From contig DAOVJH010000096.1 of assembly GCA_030673345.1 (NCBI GenBank), positions 1 through 6,091 of the forward strand: a stretch of 6,091 nt of DNA, read 5' to 3'. The position numbers and the translations under genes were made by a program. Positions 1 through 6,091 of the stretch are shown in pieces. The notes beneath the pieces were generated by a model. It was not told the origin of the DNA. It ran no database searches and saw nothing but the letters and a program-made list of their open reading frames with translations. Position 1 is the first letter of the stretch. Each line of letters opens with the position of its first letter. The stretch is from Pseudomonadota bacterium (GTDB taxonomy: Bacteria > Pseudomonadota > Gammaproteobacteria > SZUA-229).

Positions 1-1553
1 ACTTTGATCAGACTGCGTATGTATCTTATCTGCAGGCGATGGGTAAAATTTTGTCGCCATATCTGCATTTTTGATGGATGTTCAAAATCAGATTTTATGA
101 CGATGACGTGTGCCGGTAACATCCAGAATGCTTCCACCAGGCTGATTGCCAGTCCGATAGAAACGACCAGTGGTACCACCATCATGAATTTTCCCATGAT
201 GCCGGGCATGAGCACTAACGGTAAAAACGCCGACATCGTAGTGAGTACGGCGGTTGTGACCGGTGTTGCAACTTCTTTTAAGGCGTCGATACAGGCGGTT
301 ACGCGGTCGACACCTTTTGCCAGACGCTGGTAGATGGCTTCGACGACAACGACAGCATCATCCACCAGCATACCCAGTGAGATGACGACGCCGAGCAGAA
401 CCATAATATTCAGGCTCTGGCCGATCAGGCTGATCACCCAGAAGGTGCCGGCTAATATGAAGGGGATGCCGATGCTGGTCAAAAAAGCGATCTTGAAACC
501 AAGGAAGATCCAGGTAACAAAAAGGACGAATAACAGACCGACCAGTGCATTGGTCTGCATGACATTGATCGATTTGTTGGTGATCTCTGTGGCATCATCG
601 ATCAATACCAGTTGCACGCCCGTGTTATCACTGTAGAGGTTACGCTCAGCGATAAACTCATTGAGCCGTCTGACCAGGTCAAGGGTATTTGATTTTGATT
701 TTTTAGTGATAGCAAATAACACGGCTGCCTGATCGTTATAACTGACCAGCTGTTCTGCTTTTTCTCTGCCACGCCTGACTTCGGCGATCTCGCTTAATGG
801 AACGTCGCCCTGCGCGGTGAGTACCGGCAGACTGGCTAGCACGCTGGGTGAAGCGTTTGCACCGGTTAAGCGGATAAACCATTCTTCCGACTGTACGCTT
901 AAGCTGCCAGCCGGTGTGTCCTGATAATAACTTCGTATGGTATCCGCCAGGTCACTGGGTTTTATGCCGTAATGTTGTAATTTTTGCGGGTCGAAAAATA
1001 CCTGCAGTTCGGGGTCGTCTAATGCCGTGGTCATCACACGGTCGATGCCTTTTATATTTTCCAGCTGTTTCTTCAGGCGTTCGGATTGTATGCGCAGGTT
1101 TTCATCGCTTGCCGCAGAAATAGCGACTAACGAAGCGGTAGGGTAAGCATTATCAGTCGTGATCTCAAAGATGAAAGGGTCTGTGGCTTCATCGGGAAGT
1201 TCATTTTGTTTGTTCTGAATCTCACGGCGCAGGTCGGCGATGCGTTTATCAAAGATGCGTTCTGAGACATCGTTGAAACGGATCAGGATGCTGGAGATTC
1301 CTTCTCGACTGTTGCTAGAAACAAATTTAATATCAGAGATGCTCCGTATGACATCTTCTAGCGGGTCAGTGATGCGTTTTTCGATATCGATAGCAGAGGC
1401 ACCGGGCAGACCGGTTGTCACCTGTATCCAGTTAAAGTTAATGGTCGGATCTTTTTCACGCGGCAGTGTCAGATAACTTATCGTGCCGAGTATGAGCACC
1501 AGTAAAAAAAACAGGTTGGCTAGCACATGATTTTGGATGAATCCCTTAAACAT
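1..1553 (-). CDS. RND family efflux pump, inner-membrane subunit (N-terminal half, cut by window edge)
   Basis: Proton-driven inner-membrane transporter of the AcrB/HAE family, which would export drugs or other amphiphilic compounds with the adaptor encoded just upstream. The 517 codons seen are open to the left edge; full-length members have a little over 1000 residues. A first membrane segment lies at about residues 9-29, followed by the motif LPREKDP (30-36) and a large periplasmic porter region to about 330. Membrane segments 2-6 follow at about 334-480. TM4 carries GMLVDDA (394-400); D398 and D399 correspond to the proton-relay pair D407/D408 of AcrB, so the pump looks functional as far as it can be read. 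The ATG shares its A with the adaptor stop codon (TAATG). No good Shine-Dalgarno sequence precedes it, so translation probably depends on coupling. The substrate cannot be told from the sequence. The LPRxxDP type suggests a clade distinct from AcrB itself, which is inference. Confidence 0.95.
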   Translation of the reverse strand, partial: MFKGFIQNHVLANLFFLLVLILGTISYLTLPREKDPTINFNWIQVTTGLPGASAIDIEKRITDPLEDVIRSISDIKFVSSNSREGISSILIRFNDVSERIFDKRIADLRREIQNKQNELPDEATDPFIFEITTDNAYPTASLVAISAASDENLRIQSERLKKQLENIKGIDRVMTTALDDPELQVFFDPQKLQHYGIKPSDLADTIRSYYQDTPAGSLSVQSEEWFIRLTGANASPSVLASLPVLTAQGDVPLSEIAEVRRGREKAEQLVSYNDQAAVLFAITKKSKSNTLDLVRRLNEFIAERNLYSDNTGVQLVLIDDATEITNKSINVMQTNALVGLLFVLFVTWIFLGFKIAFLTSIGIPFILAGTFWVISLIGQSLNIMVLLGVVISLGMLVDDAVVVVEAIYQRLAKGVDRVTACIDALKEVATPVTTAVLTTMSAFLPLVLMPGIMGKFMMVVPLVVSIGLAISLVEAFWMLPAHVIVIKSDFEHPSKMQIWRQNFTHRLQIRYIRSLIK

Positions 1554-2596
1554 TACTTGTTCTGTATCTGTATTGCATCGCCATCTTTTACGTTAAAGCG
1601 ACCCCTGGTAATGATCTGCGTTTCACCATCCAGCGTAAATGGTGCGGGCTGACCTTCGCGTGCGTTTTCGATCTCGATGAACCTGGCCCTGCTATTACCT
1701 GTCTCGGCATTTTCTACAGTCAGGATGCCGAGTTTTTTGTCACGTAATACGATGTAGCTGGAAGGTATCGATGATATCGCATCCTGCCATTTAACTTTAC
1801 CAACGCTGCCGGTTATGGCGTGCTCATCTACAAAACTTAAACGCGCTATATGATTACGGGTTGCTTTATCCAGTACCGGCAGGATGAATTCGATCTTGAG
1901 TGCGTATACTTTGTTGTTGAATACAAACTGGTGGTTTTTACCCTGCGAGAAACTGCTTAATAAGCGGTTGTTTATTTTTACTTCGACGATATTGTTTGTC
2001 TTTGAGACCAGCTGCAGGAGAGTGGTGCCTGGCTGTGTTAGTTCGCCGACACTGGCGTCACGCCTGGTGATGTAACCATCAAAAGGGGCTTTGATCTGGC
2101 AGCGGTCGACATTGATCTGTGACAGCGACATGGCGGCTTTTTTGTTTTCCACGGTTGCTCTCAACCGGTTCTCTTCTGCTTCGCGCTGGTTGTACAGTTC
2201 TTTGGAAATGTTTCCCTGTTTGTTTAATTTTTTTGCCTGGCTGTATTGTGACTTCGCGTTATTCAACTGCGCTCTCTCTGCTTTCAGGTTGGCACTGGCC
2301 TGTTGAAACCTCAAGCGGTTTTCTTTGCAGTTCAGTGTGACCAGTAAACGGCCTTTTTTTACTTCGTACCCGGTGTCTGCATGGAATTGTTCGATGATGG
2401 CGCTTATCTGTGCGCTGATGCTGCTGTTGTTTTCAGCAGGCACGACCCCACCCAGGGTGTGAGTCACCTTTGTTGCTATATCCTTATAAGCTGTCGTCTT
2501 GACCTTTATTGGTTCACCGGCATCGGCGATATGAGACTGTGAGATTAACAGTGCAGTTATGATAGCCGCCCGTGTAGAAAAATTCGTTTTAATCAT
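1553..2596 (-). CDS. RND efflux periplasmic adaptor (membrane fusion protein, HlyD/AcrA type)
   Basis: A 347-residue exported adaptor that would bridge the inner-membrane pump encoded immediately downstream to an outer-membrane channel not present here. The start at 2596 gives a classic signal peptide: MIKTNFSTR, a hydrophobic AAIITALLI stretch, and probable cleavage after residue 26 (ADA|GE). There is no lipobox cysteine, so it is probably a soluble periplasmic form rather than a lipoprotein like AcrA. The two halves of the lipoyl domain lie at about 55-90 and 166-200; the second half contains IKAPFDGYITRR and VGELTQPGTTL. They flank a helical hairpin at about 91-163 rich in K, Q, E and A. 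Beta-barrel and membrane-proximal domains follow. A GTG at 2662 would lengthen the frame by 22 codons inside xseA, but it places polar residues before the signal peptide and is less likely. The chosen ATG overlaps the xseA end by 8 nt (ATGATTAA), which suggests reinitiation after xseA translation. Confidence 0.93.
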   Translation of the reverse strand: MIKTNFSTRAAIITALLISQSHIADAGEPIKVKTTAYKDIATKVTHTLGGVVPAENNSSISAQISAIIEQFHADTGYEVKKGRLLVTLNCKENRLRFQQASANLKAERAQLNNAKSQYSQAKKLNKQGNISKELYNQREAEENRLRATVENKKAAMSLSQINVDRCQIKAPFDGYITRRDASVGELTQPGTTLLQLVSKTNNIVEVKINNRLLSSFSQGKNHQFVFNNKVYALKIEFILPVLDKATRNHIARLSFVDEHAITGSVGKVKWQDAISSIPSSYIVLRDKKLGILTVENAETGNSRARFIEIENAREGQPAPFTLDGETQIITRGRFNVKDGDAIQIQNK

Positions 2597-3956
2597 TCTC
2601 GATAAGAGTTTCCACATGACTGATGATGCTTCCATTGTGTAGGCGAGACTCGATTGTATCACCTGTTTTAAGCTGTTCGATGGACACCACAGGTTTGCCT
2701 TTTTTATCCAGTGTTATCGAGTAGCCGCGTTCCAGTGTCTGTAGTGGGCTGATAGCATTCAGCGTTCTTGCCGCATTGCTCAGAGCCGATTTTTTTCTGG
2801 CAAGCAAGTTTGATGTCGCACGCTGTAAACGGGAGACAAGGTACTGCGTCGCCCGTCGGTTCTGCTCTAGAGATAATCCCGGATCCTGTGCGCCAAGTTT
2901 TGCATTCAATACAGTTAGCATGTTCTGGCGGGTGTCGAGTATCGACCGGCTATTTCTGGTCAATCGTTTGCTCAGTTCATGGTAGCGCTGTCTGGAGAGT
3001 GATAATTGTGCCTGCGGGTGTTGCTGCTGCAGGCGGTGATGCAGCCACTGCATTTTTTCAAGATGATTATTGATCTTGAGGGAGACGAGCTGTTGCAGCC
3101 GATGCTGAAACCAGTCAAAGGACTGCAGCCATGAAGACTGATCGGGTGTTACTGCCTCTGCAGCGGCAGTGGGTGTGGCGGCGCGCACGTCTGCAACAAA
3201 GTCTACGATGGTGACATCTACCTCATGGCCGACACCGCTGACTATAGGGATACTACAGTCATAAACAGCACGCGCCACGGCTTCTTCGTTAAAAGACCAC
3301 AGGTCTTCCAGGGAACCGCCCCCGCGTACCAGAAGGATGACATCGCAGTTTAGTGAGCCTGCGGCAACGGCCTGGTCTATCAGACCGATAGCATTACAGA
3401 TGGCGGGTGCTGCTTCTACACCCTGAACCGGTACCGGAAATAATTTCACCGGAATCGAAGGGAAGCGTCTTTTTATTACGCTCAATACATCATGGATGGC
3501 AGCGCCGGTTCTGGATGTGATGATGCTGATGCATTCCGGTAGCTCGGGAATTTCTTGTTTGTGGGTTTCATCGAAAAGACCCTCGTCAGCAAGTTTGATC
3601 TTCAGGTCTTCAAACTGACGCCGCAGGGCACCGTCACCGGCTTCTTCCATACGGTCGATGATCAGCTGATAATTTCCACGTGGTTGATACAGGCTGACCT
3701 TGGCGCGCACCAGTACCTGGCAACCATTCTCTGGCTGAAACTTAAGTGCTCGGTTACGTCCTTTGAACATCGCGCAGCTGACCTGAGCAGAATGGTCTTT
3801 CAGGCTGAAATAGATATGGCCTGAAGCAGGCTGTGCCAGGTTGGAAATTTCACCTTCTACCCATACCCAGGTAAATGTCTGTTCCAGTACCTCTGCGACA
3901 GACCGGTTAAGGCTGCTGACACTGTAGATGTTGTTATTGTCCGGCTGAGAGATCAT
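2589..3956 (-). CDS. xseA: Exodeoxyribonuclease VII large subunit
   Basis: Catalytic large subunit of exonuclease VII, a cytoplasmic nuclease that degrades single-stranded DNA from both ends to short acid-soluble pieces and works with several copies of the small subunit XseB (not in this window). From the ATG at 3956 it has 455 residues, matching the family (E. coli 456). An N-terminal OB fold spans about residues 8-105 (VWVEGEISN, QPASGHIYFSLKD, CAMFKGRN). The catalytic core includes ITSRTGAAIHD (146-156), RGGGSLEDLWSFN (211-223) and GHEVDVTIVDFVADVRA (243-259) with the following TPTAAAE. A long coiled-coil region runs from about 275 to 400, and the C-terminal LERGYSI (408-414) is conserved. 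The frame is open upstream to an ATG at 4016, which would add 20 residues, but similarity to E. coli XseA begins only after the 3956 start (IYSVSSLNR against IFTVSRLNQ). Neither start has a strong Shine-Dalgarno sequence. It is the first gene of the unit with the adaptor and RND pump. Confidence 0.97.
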   Translation of the reverse strand: MISQPDNNNIYSVSSLNRSVAEVLEQTFTWVWVEGEISNLAQPASGHIYFSLKDHSAQVSCAMFKGRNRALKFQPENGCQVLVRAKVSLYQPRGNYQLIIDRMEEAGDGALRRQFEDLKIKLADEGLFDETHKQEIPELPECISIITSRTGAAIHDVLSVIKRRFPSIPVKLFPVPVQGVEAAPAICNAIGLIDQAVAAGSLNCDVILLVRGGGSLEDLWSFNEEAVARAVYDCSIPIVSGVGHEVDVTIVDFVADVRAATPTAAAEAVTPDQSSWLQSFDWFQHRLQQLVSLKINNHLEKMQWLHHRLQQQHPQAQLSLSRQRYHELSKRLTRNSRSILDTRQNMLTVLNAKLGAQDPGLSLEQNRRATQYLVSRLQRATSNLLARKKSALSNAARTLNAISPLQTLERGYSITLDKKGKPVVSIEQLKTGDTIESRLHNGSIISHVETLIEND

Positions 3957-4007
3957 ATTCCGATTTAACCATAAAATTAGCCTGTCATGCTCCAGCTTGC
4001 GCCATAA

Positions 4008-4268
4008 TTTCAGCATGTATTTAGTTGCGCTCAGGTATCGCCGACGCTGAATGCGGCAGCGGATGCTTCTCAGAGAGTTAACAGGGTGAAGTCAGTATCT
4101 GTGTTGAATGTTGCTCATTTTGTACCCCGGCATGATGAAGTCTTAGCTGACAGCGATTCCCCCTTGATGCTTTGTTATTACCGCATAAATCCATTTGCAG
4201 GTGCCCTTGATTCGATCGAGGGTAGCCGTGTGTCCGGGCGGCAACTGGTCATCAAACAGTATGGGTAA
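4008..4268 (+). other. Open frame of unknown status in the gap behind xseA
   Basis: This stretch between the xseA start and the EAL remnant has one uninterrupted frame from 4008 to a TAA at 4266-4268. The first plausible start is a GTG at 4086, giving 60 residues (MKSVSVLNVAHFVPRH...). I recognise no family or motif in it: no signal peptide, no membrane segment, no EAL-domain pieces. No convincing ribosome binding site precedes the GTG. The end of the frame runs a few bases into the EAL remnant in a different reading frame. It may be a small gene, a decayed gene end, or chance; I would not call it coding. The same 240 bp should contain the xseA promoter on the minus strand, but I could not pick out a convincing -35/-10 pair there. 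Confidence 0.2.
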
Positions 4269-4494
4269 GGATAAGGATGATGAGGCCATTGTCCGTACCA
4301 TTATTGTCATGGCGCATAATCTCAAGCTTAAAGTGGTAGCAGAAGGCGTGGAAACTGAGCAGCAGTACGAATTTGTTAAACATCACGGCTGTGATGTGGT
4401 GCAGGGGTTCCTGTTTGGCAAACCGGTCGCGGCGGAAGAAATAATAAGACGCCTCGGTGTCAGTGTGGATGACAGTATACAAAAAAGCCGATAA
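4245..4494 (+). pseudogene. 5'-truncated remnant of an EAL-domain (c-di-GMP phosphodiesterase) gene
   Basis: The plus-strand frame ending at the TAA 4492-4494 encodes the last part of an EAL domain: MGKDKDDEAIVRTII, then AHNLKLKVVAEGVETEQQ, GCDVVQGFLFGKPV and a short tail. VVAEGVETEQQ and GCDxVQGFLFxxP are hallmark C-terminal EAL motifs. Intact EAL domains have about 240 residues and hydrolyse cyclic di-GMP; only about 75 residues remain. The EAL signature itself, most metal ligands and the DDFGTGYSSL loop are absent. No upstream frame restores them, so the piece cannot be an active phosphodiesterase. Similarity appears to begin near 4245-4261. An ATG at 4261 could start a 77-residue peptide, but no clear ribosome binding site precedes it. 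The remnant is well conserved in sequence, which suggests recent truncation by deletion or rearrangement, and it still runs into its own terminator. Outside possibility: a retained short peptide. Confidence 0.8.
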
Positions 4495-4519
4495 TCCACA
4501 GGGTAGATTACCGGCTTTT
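4483..4519. terminator. Bidirectional rho-independent terminator
   Basis: Arms AAAAGCCGATAATC (4483-4496) and GATTACCGGCTTTT (4506-4519) form a 14-bp stem with one A-C mismatch around a 9-base loop (4497-4505). On the plus strand the stem ends in TTTT and continues ATTT. On the minus strand it ends in a run of six T. It therefore fits termination of the EAL remnant transcript from the left and of the small SoxK-like gene from the right, where the stop codon is about 43 bases away. The left arm contains the stop codon of the EAL frame. Confidence 0.88.
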
Positions 4520-4561
4520 ATTTACTTCGCTTTAATTTACTTTCAGTGGGCTGTCAGTGTT

Positions 4562-4858
4562 TTAATGCGGTCCGCTTACCGTTGATTGCTGCTCTGCCTG
4601 GGCGACGGCCAGTTTACCCTGCTTTTTAGCTTTATTGACCAGTTTCATGGCTTTATCGGTCTTTCCTTCATTGTTTAGTTTGTCAGCCTTTTTCAGTAAC
4701 TTACGGCTATCTCGCCATTCATAATTGACTGATTTGGCATTGTCGATCGAAGCATTGGCTTCTTTAACGGCATTTTCATAGTTATCAGCAGATGCCAGAA
4801 CCGGTGAAAACAGGCAGGCAGTAATGATTGAAATTACGCTGAGGTTTTTTATTTTCAT
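4562..4858 (-). CDS. Small exported helical protein resembling SoxK (SoxXA-binding protein)
   Basis: A 98-residue protein with an N-terminal export signal and a charged helical mature part. In the family it resembles, SoxK binds the periplasmic cytochrome SoxXA, which attaches thiosulfate to the SoxYZ carrier during sulfur oxidation. Seen: hydrophobic stretch about residues 6-22 with likely cleavage ASA|DN after residue 24. An alternative lipobox ITAC at 12-15 would make C15 a lipidated residue. The mature part has NYENAVKEANASI, then YEWRDSRKLLKKADKL (47-61), GKTDKAMKLVNKAKKQGKLAVAQAE (65-89) and a short QSTVSGPH tail. The pattern W-R-D-x-x-K-L-hx-K-A, then a K-A-rich second helix ending in A-x-A-Q, is what I recall from SoxK-type proteins; this is from memory, not a search. 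The ATG at 4858 is preceded by GAGGAAAG at good spacing, so the longer frame from 4894 is rejected. It stands alone between terminator and guaB promoter; no sox genes are visible. It could instead be another small periplasmic helical protein. Confidence 0.7.
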   Translation of the reverse strand: MKIKNLSVISIITACLFSPVLASADNYENAVKEANASIDNAKSVNYEWRDSRKLLKKADKLNNEGKTDKAMKLVNKAKKQGKLAVAQAEQQSTVSGPH

Positions 4859-4862
4859 GAAC

Positions 4863-4870
4863 TTTCCTCG
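4863..4870 (-). promoter_or_regulatory. Ribosome binding site of the SoxK-like gene
   Basis: On the minus strand CGAGGAAA lies 4-11 bases ahead of the ATG at 4858, with the AGGA core about 7 bases away. It is the best Shine-Dalgarno sequence in the window. It decides the start at 4858 over the upstream in-frame ATG at 4894, which has no such site and lies on the candidate -10 box. Confidence 0.75.
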
Positions 4871-4893
4871 ATAGTTTTTTTGGTGAGCGTCCA

Positions 4894-4922
4894 TTTATAC
4901 CTCAAAATACTGATTTTGTATA
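4894..4922 (-). promoter_or_regulatory. Candidate sigma70-type promoter of the SoxK-like gene
   Basis: Read on the minus strand, TATACA (4922-4917) and TATAAA (4899-4894) are separated by 17 bp. Transcription would begin about 30 bases before the ATG at 4858. The -35 box is a weak match (4 of 6) and the region is AT-rich, where such matches arise easily. It would be divergent from the guaB promoter, about 30 bp away. Confidence 0.4.
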
Positions 4923-4950
4923 TTTTTATGCAGATTCTTGCTCGGTAATC

Positions 4951-4987
4951 TTGTTACAAAAGCCGCTACAGCTTATAATGAGCCGCT
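4951..4987 (+). promoter_or_regulatory. guaB promoter (sigma70 type) with GC-rich discriminator
   Basis: A -35 box TTGTTA (4951-4956, 4 of 6) and a perfect -10 box TATAAT (4974-4979) are 17 bp apart. Start of transcription is expected near 4986, leaving a leader of about 26 bases before the guaB ATG. The bases after the -10 box, GAGCCGC, form a GC-rich discriminator. Such discriminators are typical of promoters turned down by ppGpp, and guaB of E. coli is known to be under stringent and growth-rate control. The heptamer AGCCGCT occurs at 4961-4967 and again at 4981-4987, exactly 20 bp apart, on either side of the -10 box. I see no purine-repressor (PurR) box. Confidence 0.85.
4961..4987 (+). 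repeat. Direct repeat AGCCGCT x2 bracketing the guaB -10 box
   Basis: Two identical heptamers begin at 4961 and 4981, a 20-bp period or about two helical turns. One lies in the spacer and the other at the expected transcription start. It could be an operator for an unknown regulator, or chance. Confidence 0.5.
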
Positions 4988-5011
4988 TTTCAAATCCAAG
5001 CGGGAATTGTT

Positions 5012-6091
5012 ATGCGAATAATCGAAGAAGCCTTAACCTTTGATGATGTTTTACTGGTTCCTGCGCACTCGGTAATGATGCCAAAAGACGTCTCACTGCA
5101 GACGAAAGTCACCCGAGACATCGCCCTGAATATCCCATTAATGTCCGCTGCCATGGACACAGTGACCGAATCACGCCTTGCCATCGCACTGGCGCAGGAA
5201 GGCGGTCTGGGCATCGTTCATAAGAATCTGACTCCTGCTGAGCAGGCTGCAGAAGTTAATACCGTCAAGAAATATGAAAGCGGTGTAATTACTGAGCCAG
5301 TGACAGTACCGCCAGACATGAAGATTCGTGATGTCATGGCATTGCGTGAGAGATACCATATCTCTGGTATGCCTGTGGTCAAAGGTGATGAGCTGATCGG
5401 CCTGGTGACTAGCCGCGATGTGCGTTTTGTAACCGGGCTGGATAAGCCAGTGACGGATGTGATGACACCGAAAGAAAAGCTGGTCACAGTAAAAGAGGGT
5501 GCGTCTAAAAAAGATGTACTGGCTTTATTACATGAGCATCGTATCGAACGTGTACTGGTGGTCAATGATGCGTTCCAGTTGCGCGGTATGATTACCGTTA
5601 AAGATATTCAAAAATCGACAGATTTCCCGGATGCAGCAAAAGATGCAGAAGGTCGCTTGCGCGTGGGTGCGGCAGTCGGTACCGGCGCAGGCACGGAAGA
5701 GCGAGTAGAAGCACTGGCAGAAGCAGGTGTCGATGTCATCGTTGTTGATACCGCACATGGTCACTCACAGGCGGTGCTGGACCGCGTCAGTTGGGTAAAG
5801 AAAAATTACGGCCAGGTTCAGATTATTGGCGGCAATATCGCCACTGGCGATGCAGCAAAAGCACTGGTTGATGCGGGTGCTGACGGCGTCAAAGTCGGTA
5901 TTGGTCCTGGCTCGATCTGTACTACACGAATTGTTGCGGGTGTGGGTGTACCACAGATAACAGCAGTACATAATGTGGCTGCTGCACTCGAAGGCACAGG
6001 TGTGCCATGTATAGCCGATGGCGGTATCCGTTATTCAGGTGATATGGCCAAGGCCATCGTTGCCGGTGGTTACTGCATCATGGTCGGCGGC
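5012..6091 (+). CDS. guaB: Inosine-5'-monophosphate dehydrogenase (N-terminal 360 residues, cut by window edge)
   Basis: Oxidises IMP to XMP with NAD+, the committed and rate-limiting step of guanine nucleotide synthesis, in the cytoplasm as a tetramer or octamer. The frame is open to the right edge; the family has about 488 residues, so roughly 127 are missing. Seen: [13 protein letters not shown] (8-20) and [10 protein letters not shown] (44-53) at the start of the barrel. Two CBS domains lie at about 93-205 ([46 protein letters not shown]). DTAHGHS (246-252) is the NAD site. [13 protein letters not shown] (273-285) and [15 protein letters not shown] (292-306) follow, with catalytic C303 (C305 in E. 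coli). IADGGIR (334-340) binds the IMP phosphate. The mobile flap with its Arg-Tyr pair lies outside the window. The ATG at 5012 begins [15 protein letters not shown], which matches the E. coli start pattern, and GGGA at 5002-5005 is a modest ribosome binding site. guaA would be expected downstream. No defect is visible. Confidence 0.98.
   Translation, partial: MRIIEEALTFDDVLLVPAHSVMMPKDVSLQTKVTRDIALNIPLMSAAMDTVTESRLAIALAQEGGLGIVHKNLTPAEQAAEVNTVKKYESGVITEPVTVPPDMKIRDVMALRERYHISGMPVVKGDELIGLVTSRDVRFVTGLDKPVTDVMTPKEKLVTVKEGASKKDVLALLHEHRIERVLVVNDAFQLRGMITVKDIQKSTDFPDAAKDAEGRLRVGAAVGTGAGTEERVEALAEAGVDVIVVDTAHGHSQAVLDRVSWVKKNYGQVQIIGGNIATGDAAKALVDAGADGVKVGIGPGSICTTRIVAGVGVPQITAVHNVAAALEGTGVPCIADGGIRYSGDMAKAIVAGGYCIMVGG

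Noticed and set aside
4..1476. Several plus-strand open frames across the RND pump gene
   Set aside because: They are opposite-strand shadows; the minus-strand frame is continuous for 517 codons and carries the RND motifs.
2597..2662. Longer adaptor start (GTG at 2662)
   Set aside because: It would bury the signal peptide behind 22 polar residues and lies deep inside the xseA coding sequence.
1884..3824. Plus-strand open frames within the adaptor and xseA genes
   Set aside because: Antisense shadows with no recognisable motifs and no ribosome binding sites; the minus-strand proteins are clear family members.
4204..4222. Small hairpin, 7-bp stem with a TTCGA loop
   Set aside because: Short, contains a G-T pair, and has no T-run; not enough to call a terminator or structured RNA.
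4143..4482. Two overlapping minus-strand open frames opposite the EAL remnant
   Set aside because: They oppose a stretch with strong EAL similarity on the plus strand and show no family features.
4859..4894. Longer start for the SoxK-like protein (ATG at 4894)
   Set aside because: It has no ribosome binding site, overlaps the candidate -10 box, and puts charged residues before the signal peptide; the 4858 start has an excellent site.
4943..4965. CGGTAATC and AAAAGCCG near the guaB promoter, both words also found in the terminator stem at 4483-4519
   Set aside because: The two words are in swapped order with a different spacing; short AT-rich words recurring by chance is a sufficient explanation.
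4859..5011. PurR operator upstream of guaB
   Set aside because: No sequence close to the ACGCAAACG-type palindrome is present.
4990..5971. Minus-strand open frames opposite guaB
   Set aside because: Shadows of guaB, rich in Cys, Ser and Thr, with no motifs.
1..6091. CRISPR arrays, tRNA or rRNA genes, insertion sequences
   Set aside because: No regularly spaced repeats, tRNA-like folds, rRNA-like stretches or transposase sequence were seen.

Overview
The window looks like chromosomal DNA from a gammaproteobacterium of moderate GC content. It contains an xseA gene and a divergent guaB gene, a neighbourhood also known in Escherichia coli. Both proteins closely resemble their enterobacterial counterparts. 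A small gene resembling the sulfur-oxidation accessory protein SoxK hints at a sulfur-oxidising lineage, but no other sox gene is in view, so that is inference.

Left part (1-3956, all on the minus strand): a tightly packed transcription unit read right to left. It holds xseA (large subunit of exonuclease VII), then a periplasmic adaptor (membrane fusion protein), then the first 517 residues of an RND efflux pump that runs off the left edge. xseA and the adaptor overlap by 8 nt, and the adaptor stop and pump start share one base (TAATG). The three genes are therefore very probably cotranscribed and translationally coupled. No TolC-like outer-membrane gene or regulator is visible.

Middle part (3957-5011): about 1 kb separating xseA from guaB. 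It holds an unrecognised open frame, a 5'-truncated remnant of an EAL-domain (c-di-GMP phosphodiesterase) gene on the plus strand, a strong terminator that works in both directions, and a small exported SoxK-like protein on the minus strand with a good ribosome binding site. A very good sigma70-type promoter for guaB completes it.

Right part (5012-6091, plus strand): guaB, IMP dehydrogenase, the rate-limiting step of GMP synthesis. The first 360 residues are present, including both CBS domains and the catalytic cysteine; the gene runs off the right edge.

Nothing here amounts to a clearly new system. The points most worth a second look are the orphan SoxK-like protein, the EAL remnant at a disrupted xseA/guaB junction, the coupling of a DNA repair nuclease gene to an efflux pump, and the direct repeat that brackets the guaB -10 box.
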